A stretch of 11,765 bases of DNA from Gemmatimonadota bacterium. GTDB lineage: Bacteria > Gemmatimonadota > Gemmatimonadetes > Longimicrobiales > UBA6960. The stretch's first letter is position 1; each line of letters starts with the position of its first letter. Below are positions 6,314-11,765 of the stretch, piece by piece. Location of the stretch: positions 1 through 11,765 of the forward strand of contig JAHWKH010000035.1 of NCBI GenBank assembly GCA_019347995.1, written 5' to 3'. A program made the translations under genes and the position numbers. The notes under the pieces were generated by a model, which saw only the letters and a list, made by a program, of their open reading frames with translations, did not search any database and had not been told where the DNA came from.

Positions 6314-6991
6314 TCACACCAGGTGCCCGAGCCGGTCCTTCAGCTCGTTGCGCGCCCGGTGGAGGTACGTCTTCACCGTGCCCAGGGGCAGCTCCAGGAT
6401 CTCGGCGATCTCGTCGTACGCGTACCCCTCCACGTGCCGCAGGAGGATCACGGAGCGGTACTCGGGGCGCAGCTCCCCGATGGCCTCCTCGATCTGGCCG
6501 CCCAGCTCCTTGTTCTCCACGTACGCCAGGGGGCTCTCCTCCCCCGACTCCAGCGAGAGGCTGGTGCGATCTTCCTGCTCCCGGGTCGTGGCGTGTGGCG
6601 AGCCGTGGATGGAGACGGTGTCCAGCTTGCGCTTGCGCAGGTGATCGATGGTGTGGTTGTTCGCGATCTTGAAGATCCAGTTGCTGAACTTGTAGCGCGG
6701 ATCGTAGCTGCCGATGGCGTTGAACGCCCGGATGAACGCTTCCTGCGCCAGGTCCTCCGCCAGCCCACGGTCCCGCACCATGCGGAAGACCAGGGAGAAG
6801 ACCGGGCGCTCGTAGCGGGTGAGGAGCTCGCGGAAGGCGGGCTCGCGTCCATCCGCGGCCAGCCTGGCCAGCTCCCGGTCGTCGGTGTCGGCGTAGCTCA
6901 ACGGCGTAGGGGCGTGCGCCGTGTCCGCGGGGCGGCGGGGGAGCCACCCTGCGAGCGTGCCGTCGAGTGCGAGCGCGCGGGACCGTGCCAT
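6314..6991 (-). CDS. ECF RNA polymerase sigma factor
   Basis: A 225-residue sigma-70 family regulator of the ECF group, which directs RNA polymerase to stress promoters. Region 2 spans about 50-120: RYERPVFSLVFRMVRD, LAEDLAQEAFIRAFNAIGSY (core-binding and -10 recognition) and FSNWIFKIANNHTIDHLRKR. A Ser/Glu-rich linker covers about 121-165. Region 4 spans about 167-221: IGELRPEYRSVILLRHVEGY, then the helix-turn-helix YDEIAEILELPLGTVKTYLH. There is no region 3, as expected for ECF. The first 36 residues lie ahead of region 2 and are unusual; no in-frame ATG follows before region 2, and a TTG at codon 31 is the only other candidate I noted. The partner anti-sigma gene lies 127 bases downstream. 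Its own promoter candidate (7004-7030) has the same pattern as those of the downstream genes, so positive autoregulation is likely. Confidence 0.93.
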   Translation of the reverse strand: MARSRALALDGTLAGWLPRRPADTAHAPTPLSYADTDDRELARLAADGREPAFRELLTRYERPVFSLVFRMVRDRGLAEDLAQEAFIRAFNAIGSYDPRYKFSNWIFKIANNHTIDHLRKRKLDTVSIHGSPHATTREQEDRTSLSLESGEESPLAYVENKELGGQIEEAIGELRPEYRSVILLRHVEGYAYDEIAEILELPLGTVKTYLHRARNELKDRLGHLV

Positions 6992-7003
6992 GGCAGGGCC
7001 CCG

Positions 7004-7030
7004 TACGGATCGGCGGCGCCGCGGGTTTCG
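7004..7030 (-). promoter_or_regulatory. ECF-type promoter candidate (sigma gene)
   Basis: On the minus strand CGAAAC (7030-7025), 17 bases, CGTA (7007-7004). The expected start of transcription, around 6996-6998, is only 6-8 bases before the ATG at 6991. The message would be nearly leaderless, consistent with the lack of a Shine-Dalgarno there. Confidence 0.5.
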
Positions 7031-7095
7031 GACCGGGTGGGCACAGGGCTGATGAACGTCCCTCCCACGGGAGGGTAGGGGCCGGTAGCTTCACC

Positions 7096-7109
7096 GTGAT
7101 TGTAGTCAC
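7096..7109. promoter_or_regulatory. Imperfect dyad upstream of menG
   Basis: GTGATTGTAGTCAC has matching GTGA/TCAC arms in an AT-richer island of the gap between the divergent sigma and menG genes, 17 bases before the menG ATG. It could be an operator or part of the menG promoter. A single short dyad is weak evidence. Confidence 0.2.
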
Positions 7110-7125
7110 CCCCGAACCGGCTGTC

Positions 7126-7854
7126 ATGACGACTCGATCGGAGGCCACGCCGTCCCAGGGCTCGGAGCGGGAGCGCCAGGTGAGGCGGATCTTCTCGGAG
7201 ATCGCGCCCCGCTACGACCTCCTGAACCACGTGCTGAGCCTCAACATCGACCGCCGCTGGCGCAGGAACGCCGTGGACCTGCTGGGGTGGGAGGGCCGTC
7301 CGGAGGGGCTGTACCTGGACGCCTGCGCCGGCACCTACGACCTGAGCCTGGAGCTGGCCCGCCGCGGCGCGTTCCGTGGCCGGGTGGTGGCGTCGGACTT
7401 CGCGCGGCCCATGCTGGTGGAGGGTCGCGGCAAGCTGGCGGGCGCCGATGTCGTCCCCGTGTGCGGCGACGCGCTCCGGCTGCCGTTCCCCGACGCCTCC
7501 TTCGACGGCGCCACCGTCGGCTTCGGGGTGCGCAACCTGGCCGACCTGGACCGGGGGCTGCGCGAGCTGGCGCGGGTGCTGCGGCCGGGCGGCCGCCTGG
7601 TGATCCTGGAGTTCACCGTGCCGCCCAACCCGCTGCTGCGGCGCCTCTACATGCTCTATTTCACCCGCGTCCTGCCGGTGGTGGGCAGGCTCGTCTCGGG
7701 GCACCCGTGGGCCTACACGTACCTGCCCGCCTCCGTGAAGGAGTTCCCCGGCCCCGACGCGCTGTCGGAGCGCCTGCTCGTGGCCGGCTTCCGCGAGGCG
7801 AGCCACCGGCTGCTCACCGGTGGGATCGCGGCCCTCCACGTGGGGGTTCGCTGA
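7126..7854 (+). CDS. menG: Demethylmenaquinone/ubiquinone methyltransferase (MenG/UbiE)
   Basis: A 242-residue SAM-dependent C-methyltransferase, the last step of menaquinone (or ubiquinone) synthesis, acting at the membrane surface. The first family signature is RYDLLNHVLSLNIDRRWRR (about 28-46), the SAM motif is LDACAGTYDLSLELA (about 64-78), then GDALRLPFPDASFDGATVGF, and the second signature RVLRPGGRLVILEF (about 153-166). The ATG at 7126 gives the usual length; a GTG at 7096 is the only other plausible start I see. In motif I the usual GTGD is GTYD, a substitution in the glycine-rich loop that may be lineage-typical. Because no ubiquinone genes are visible, menG is preferred over ubiE (inference). 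It is divergent from the sigma gene, and its last 41 bases overlap the 3' end of the convergent M16 gene. Confidence 0.9.
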   Translation: MTTRSEATPSQGSERERQVRRIFSEIAPRYDLLNHVLSLNIDRRWRRNAVDLLGWEGRPEGLYLDACAGTYDLSLELARRGAFRGRVVASDFARPMLVEGRGKLAGADVVPVCGDALRLPFPDASFDGATVGFGVRNLADLDRGLRELARVLRPGGRLVILEFTVPPNPLLRRLYMLYFTRVLPVVGRLVSGHPWAYTYLPASVKEFPGPDALSERLLVAGFREASHRLLTGGIAALHVGVR

Positions 7855-9331
7855 CGCCTGCCGGCGGCCCGGCTCCGGGCACGTCCGTCACGCCCTCCAC
7901 GTCGAGGATGCGCACCGGCCCCAGCGTCTCGGGAGGCAGGTCGAAGCGCGCCGGGTCGCCCAGGATCAGGATGGTCATGCGGGCCGGATCGACGTGGCGC
8001 CGGAAGACGCGGAGCACGTCCGCCGGCTCCACCTCCTGGATGCCCTCGATGTAGCGCTCCAGCCAGTCCTCCGGCAGCCCCTCCGCCGCGTAGAACATCT
8101 GCCGGGACACGACCTGCGAGGGCGCCTCGAAGTTGAAGACGAAGCCATTGACGATCTCCTCCACCGCCAGGCTCACCTCCTCGCGGCTCGGCGCCTCCCG
8201 CGTCATCTCCTCGATCGTGGAGAGGATGAGCTGCACCGCGGCGATGGTGGACTCGCTCTTCGTGCGCGTCAGCGCGCCGACGATGCCCTCGTAGCCGCTG
8301 GGCGCCGTCCACAGCGACGAGGCGCTGTACGCGTAGCCCGTCTCGGTCCGCACCCGGTCCATGAGCCGCGATCCGAAGCCGCTGGCGCCCAGGATGGAGT
8401 TGCCGATGCGGCTGGCGTAGAAGTCCCGGTCGTCGCTCTGCCGGATCCCCCCCGGGTGCGCCATGACGACGGTGACCTGGTCCAGGTCCCGGGGAATGAG
8501 GAAGACGCCCGGCTCGCGCCGCATCTCGGGATCCGGCGACTCGGCCAGCGGCTCCGGGCAGGAGGGCCAGCCTTCGAGCACGCGCTGGAGAAGCGGACGT
8601 ACCTCGTCCCACGACACGTCGCCCGTGACGCCGAGCACCAGGTTCTCCGGACAGAAGATGCGCGCGTGCAGCCAGCGCAGGTGCGCCTCCGAGAGGTCCT
8701 CGGGCTCCAGGTCGGCGGCGTCCATCTCCCAGCCGATGGGGTGGTCGCCGAACATGAGGCGGTTGAACTCGCTGAACGCCAGGCGGCCCGGATCGTCCTT
8801 GCGCCGCAGCACCGCCTCGAGCTCCTGCCCCCGCCACACCTCCACCTGGCGCGGGTCGAAGCGCGGGTGGCGCAGCATGTCGGCCCACAGCTCCACGCCC
8901 ACGTCCAGGTGCTCCACCAGCAGGTTGAGGCTGGAGAACGACGTCTCCCCGCCGCTGCCGAACGCCATGCTCAGCGCGTAGAACTCGCTGAGCTCGTCCA
9001 CCGAGTCGGGGGGCAGCGTCAGGGTCCCGCCCGAGCGCAGGAGGCCCGGCAGCGCCGTGGCCGCGGCGTAGTGCTCCCGGGAGAAGTTGGAGAACCCGCC
9101 GTCGAAGCGGGCGAACACGTTCACCAGGGGCAGCGTGGGGTCCTCGAGGTGGAGCACCCGCACGCCCTCCACCTCGTGGGTGCGTGCCCGGGGCGCCTCG
9201 AAGCGGATGTCGGGATAGTCCAGGCGCTCCGCCGCTTCGCGCCCCACGTCCTGGGCCCCGGCCGGCGACGCGGCCGCCAGGGGCGCCAGCAGCGCCAGCG
9301 GGAGGAGGAGCGCCCGTGCGCGCCGGATCAC
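7814..9331 (-). CDS. M16-family protein lacking the zinc motif, exported
   Basis: A 505-residue protein with a signal peptide (about 1-27, ending SPAGAQ). The GTG at 9331 overlaps the stop of the upstream M16 gene as GTGA. The M16 fold is visible: an N-terminal beta strand EGVRVLHLEDPTLPLVNVFA, the middle FCPENLVLGVTGDVSWDEV, then the second half with FYASRIGNSILGASGFGSRL, SRLMDRVRTETGYAYSAS and the closing VEPADVLRVFRRHVDP. Where active members carry HxxEH, this one has REHYAAATALPGLLRSGG, so metal cannot be held in the normal way. Such inactive copies usually pair with an active M16 subunit, here the gene just upstream. The heterodimer is expected in the periplasm. The C-terminal tail after the last domain is Pro/Gly-rich and is coded in the 41-base overlap with menG. 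Confidence 0.9.
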   Translation of the reverse strand: MIRRARALLLPLALLAPLAAASPAGAQDVGREAAERLDYPDIRFEAPRARTHEVEGVRVLHLEDPTLPLVNVFARFDGGFSNFSREHYAAATALPGLLRSGGTLTLPPDSVDELSEFYALSMAFGSGGETSFSSLNLLVEHLDVGVELWADMLRHPRFDPRQVEVWRGQELEAVLRRKDDPGRLAFSEFNRLMFGDHPIGWEMDAADLEPEDLSEAHLRWLHARIFCPENLVLGVTGDVSWDEVRPLLQRVLEGWPSCPEPLAESPDPEMRREPGVFLIPRDLDQVTVVMAHPGGIRQSDDRDFYASRIGNSILGASGFGSRLMDRVRTETGYAYSASSLWTAPSGYEGIVGALTRTKSESTIAAVQLILSTIEEMTREAPSREEVSLAVEEIVNGFVFNFEAPSQVVSRQMFYAAEGLPEDWLERYIEGIQEVEPADVLRVFRRHVDPARMTILILGDPARFDLPPETLGPVRILDVEGVTDVPGAGPPAGVSEPPRGGPRSHR

Positions 9332-10974
9332 GACCCGCCTCCCGGCGTGCGTGCGGTGTCGGCCGGGCCGCCGATCACGGCGTGCGCGTCGCCCCCGGGC
9401 TTGACCAGCACCGCCACCGTGCGGTTGGTGGGCGTGAGATACGTGCGGGCTACGCGGCTCACGTCCTCCGGGGTGACGGCGTCGATGCGCTCCGACAGCC
9501 TGAACGTCGTGCGCCAGTCGCCGTAGAGGGTCTCCGACTCGGCGAGCTGGAACGCCAGGCCCAGGTTCGACTGGAGGCGGCGCACCCCGCCGGCCTCGAT
9601 CTGGTTGCGCACGCGCTGGAGCTCGTCCATGCGCGGCGGCGTCTCCCGGATCCGCTCCAGCTCCTCGTAGATGGCCCGCTCCACCTCGGCGGCGCCGTGG
9701 GGAGCGCGGGGGTAGGCGTCCAGCGAGAAGAGCCGCGGGAAGCGGTCCCCGGGACCCAGGGAGGAGGACACGAAGGTGGCGAGCCGCTCCTCCGTCACGA
9801 GCCGCCGGTACAGGCGCGAGGTGCGGCCCCCGGTGAGGAGGGAGGACAGCATGACCAGGGCGGGGCTGTCGGGGTGGAACGTGTCCACGGTGTGCCAGCC
9901 CACGCGCAGGGCGGCCTCCGCGTCGTGGACCACCTCCACCCGCCGCTCGCCCCGCTGGGGAGGCTCCGCCGCCAGCACGGGCGGCGGCGTCTCGCCGGGG
10001 GGAATGCGGTCGAAGTACGCCCGCGCCCACTCCTCGACCTCCTCGGGGTCCACGTCGCCGACGATGGCGACCACCGCGTTGTTGGGCCCGTAGAAGCGGC
10101 GATAGTAGTCCATCACCTCGGCGCGGGTGTGGTTGCGGATGTCGCTCATCCAGCCGATGACCGGCACGCCGTACGGATGGAGGCGGTACGCCGCCGCCAT
10201 GTGCTCCTCGTAGAGGAGGCCCGAGGGGCTGGTCTCCACGCGCATGAGCCGCTCCTCCAGCACCACGTCGCGCTCCGAGTAGAACTCCCGGAAGACCGGG
10301 TTCAGCATCCGGTCGGCCTCCAGCACGAACCAGAGCTCGGCGCGGTTCGACGGGAGCTCCACGTAGTAGATCGTGGACTCGCTGGTGGTGGTGGCGTTGA
10401 GGCTCTGGGCGCCGTTGCGCGACAGGATCCGGTCCATCTCGTTGCTCACCGTGACGCGGCGGGCCTGGTCCTCGAGCTCGCGGATGCGCTCGCGCAGCCG
10501 CTCCACCCGGAGCGTGTCGGACTCCTGCCGGGCCCGCTCCACCAGGATGGAGTCCTGGAGCGCGTCCATGATGCGGAAGAGGCGCCGCTCGCTGCGCAGG
10601 TCGCGCGTGCCCACCGTGGTGGTGCCCTTGAAGAGGAGGTGCTCCAGGAGGTGGGCGAGGCCGGTGGTGCCCAGCTCCTCGTTCACGCCCCCGACCGCGT
10701 ACTGGGTCACGAACGAGACGGTGGGGGCGCCGGGCCGCGGCAGGACGAGGAAGCGCATCCCGTTGTCCAGCACCACTTCGTGCACCGGGAGGTCCATGCC
10801 CGACGGCGCCTGCGCCGACGCCGGGAGGACGGTCGCGGCCAGCAGGCCCGGAACGAGCGCCGCCACCGGCCACGCCCGGCGGGCGGCCGCGGACACGACG
10901 TCCACGACGAGCGCGGCCACCGGCGGCGCCGGGCGGCGGAGGAGCGTGGCGTGGAGCGTGGGGACGGCCTGCAT
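9328..10974 (-). CDS. Zinc-dependent M16 peptidase, exported
   Basis: A 548-residue member of the pitrilysin/processing-peptidase family. An unusually long N-terminal region ends in a hydrophobic export segment at about 35-56 (ending ASAQAP). The fold starts with VHEVVLDNGMRFLVLPRPGA. Zinc and catalytic residues are intact: HLLEH at 108-112 (His108, Glu111, His112) and the distal glutamate in SERDVVLEERL at 240/241. Between them a charged coiled-coil insertion of about 50 residues (RARQESDTLRVERLRERIRE and on) widens the usual spacing of about 75 to about 128; similar insertions are known in M16 proteins of Bacteroidota. The C-terminal half carries LVMLSSLLTGGRTSRLYRRL, the substrate-binding region. 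It degrades peptides or misfolded fragments in the periplasm (inference). A shorter start is possible, as no Shine-Dalgarno stands out before the ATG. Confidence 0.93.
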   Translation of the reverse strand: MQAVPTLHATLLRRPAPPVAALVVDVVSAAARRAWPVAALVPGLLAATVLPASAQAPSGMDLPVHEVVLDNGMRFLVLPRPGAPTVSFVTQYAVGGVNEELGTTGLAHLLEHLLFKGTTTVGTRDLRSERRLFRIMDALQDSILVERARQESDTLRVERLRERIRELEDQARRVTVSNEMDRILSRNGAQSLNATTTSESTIYYVELPSNRAELWFVLEADRMLNPVFREFYSERDVVLEERLMRVETSPSGLLYEEHMAAAYRLHPYGVPVIGWMSDIRNHTRAEVMDYYRRFYGPNNAVVAIVGDVDPEEVEEWARAYFDRIPPGETPPPVLAAEPPQRGERRVEVVHDAEAALRVGWHTVDTFHPDSPALVMLSSLLTGGRTSRLYRRLVTEERLATFVSSSLGPGDRFPRLFSLDAYPRAPHGAAEVERAIYEELERIRETPPRMDELQRVRNQIEAGGVRRLQSNLGLAFQLAESETLYGDWRTTFRLSERIDAVTPEDVSRVARTYLTPTNRTVAVLVKPGGDAHAVIGGPADTARTPGGGS

Positions 10975-11007
10975 GGGGGACCCTGTAGGATCGCGACGCG
11001 GGGCCCC

Positions 11008-11765
11008 TCAGGAGCCCGGTTCCGCGCCCGGTTGGCAGCGGGGACACAGGAAGGCGGAGCGGTTGGCGAATACGAGCCGCTCCACGGCGGAGTTACAGCG
11101 CGGACAGGGCTCGCCGTCCCGCCCGTACACGCGGAGGCGCACCCCGTAGCCGCCCCTCCCACCCTCGGCGGTGCGGTAGTCCCGCAGCGTGGTGCCCCGG
11201 GCCCGGATCGCCTCCCGCAGGACGGCGCGCAGCGCACGGTGCAGCGCGCGGGCCTCCTCCCGGCTCAGGGAATCGGCGGGGCGGGCCGGATGGACGCCCG
11301 CCCGGTGCAGCGCCTCGTTCGCGTAGATGTTGCCTACCCCCGCGACGCGCCGCTGGTCCAGGAGCCAGGAGCGGACGGGGGAGCGGGAGCGGGAGAGCCC
11401 GGCGGCCAGGTCGGCGGCGGTGAAGCCCGGGTCCAGCGGCTCGGGTCCCAGGGCGGCGCTGCGCTCCGCCCAGCCCGCGGCGTCCAGCGCCTCCACGCGT
11501 CCGAAGCGGCGCACGTCGTCGTAGACCAGGGTGCGGCCCCCTTCCAGGGCGAAGCGGAGGGCGGGGTGGGTGGCCGTGGAGGCGCCGCCGGCGGCCACCG
11601 TGAGGAGGCGGCCGGTCATGCCGAGATTCACGAGCAGCACGCCGCCGCCCTCGAGGTGGAACACCACGTTCTTGCCGCGGCGGCCCACGTCGGCGACGCG
11701 GCGGCCGCGCAGGCGCTCCGCGAAGGCGTCGGGGGGCTCGGCGAGGACGTCGGCGTGGAGGACCT
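11008..11765 (-). CDS. mutM: Formamidopyrimidine-DNA glycosylase, 5' end missing
   Basis: Base-excision repair enzyme (Fpg) removing 8-oxoguanine and ring-opened purines, with AP-lyase activity. The window edge cuts off the start, including the catalytic PELPE end. What is present: FAERLRGRRVADVGRRGKNV, NLGMTGRLL, RRFGRVEAL, the helix-two-turn-helix part LLDQRRVAGVGNIYANEALH, and the zinc finger CPRC-x16-CPRC with the DNA-contacting Arg in ANRSAFLC. All key visible residues are normal. The frame is open to base 11765; the GTG at 11688 sits inside the domain and is not the start. The M16 pair begins 33 bases after its stop on the same strand, so the three genes may share a message. Confidence 0.93.
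   Translation of the reverse strand, partial: VLHADVLAEPPDAFAERLRGRRVADVGRRGKNVVFHLEGGGVLLVNLGMTGRLLTVAAGGASTATHPALRFALEGGRTLVYDDVRRFGRVEALDAAGWAERSAALGPEPLDPGFTAADLAAGLSRSRSPVRSWLLDQRRVAGVGNIYANEALHRAGVHPARPADSLSREEARALHRALRAVLREAIRARGTTLRDYRTAEGGRGGYGVRLRVYGRDGEPCPRCNSAVERLVFANRSAFLCPRCQPGAEPGS

Noticed and set aside
7053..7080. TGAACG with downstream GGTA as a plus-strand promoter for menG
   Set aside because: The spacing is 15 and the -10 box differs from CGTA, so the match is too weak.
10975..11035. GGAACC...CGTC upstream of the M16 peptidase as another ECF promoter
   Set aside because: The spacing is about 19-20 bases and the -10 differs, so it does not match the three sites of the sigma cluster.
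7814..11047. 1077-codon minus-strand frame spanning both M16 genes
   Set aside because: Only the part from the GTG at 9331 looks like protein; upstream it is out of frame with the real M16 peptidase.
1..11765. CRISPR arrays, tRNA, rRNA, insertion sequences
   Set aside because: I saw no regularly spaced repeats, no tRNA-like fold with CCA context, no ribosomal RNA stretches and no transposase motifs.

Overview
This is a GC-rich bacterial chromosomal segment with compact, strand-switching operons. Nothing points to a plasmid, phage or insertion sequence. The lineage is not shown by any marker gene. The very high GC, a menaquinone-type methyltransferase, paired secreted M16 peptidases with a coiled-coil insertion and an ECF/zf-HC2/toast-rack envelope cluster would fit Gemmatimonadota or a similar environmental phylum (inference).

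Layout. 1-89 is the 3' end of an EAL-domain gene. 90-282 is an odd stretch where the expected N-terminal half of the Mrp DUF59 domain is missing and a foreign-looking reverse-strand C-terminus appears. 283-2296 (+) is a tightly coupled operon: Mrp/ApbC Fe-S carrier ATPase, a 71-residue helical protein resembling DUF1858/ScdA_N without cysteines, and a SAM hydroxide adenosyltransferase; both junctions are 4-base overlaps. 2321-6991 (-) is an ECF sigma factor cluster read leftwards: sigma factor, membrane anti-sigma factor with two zinc-finger domains, a large exported or membrane protein with a bactofilin-like segment (broken by one extra G in a G6 run), a toast-rack/LiaF-like exported protein, and a two-helix small membrane protein. 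7126-7854 (+) is menG/ubiE, divergent from the sigma gene. 7814-10974 (-) is a pair of secreted M16 proteins, one catalytic and one lacking the zinc motif, preceded by mutM (cut by the window end).

The strongest novel signal is a set of three matching promoter-like sequences, (T/C)GAA(A/T)C - exactly 17 bases - CGTA. They lie in front of the sigma gene, the anti-sigma gene and the small membrane protein gene, all on the minus strand and all in non-coding gaps or just overlapping a stop codon. This suggests that the sigma factor controls its own cluster from three entry points. Two of the leaders also share a sequence block and carry GC hairpins just before the start codon. Together with the duplicated anti-sigma zinc finger and the surface-structural proteins, this looks like a self-contained, possibly undescribed envelope-stress module.
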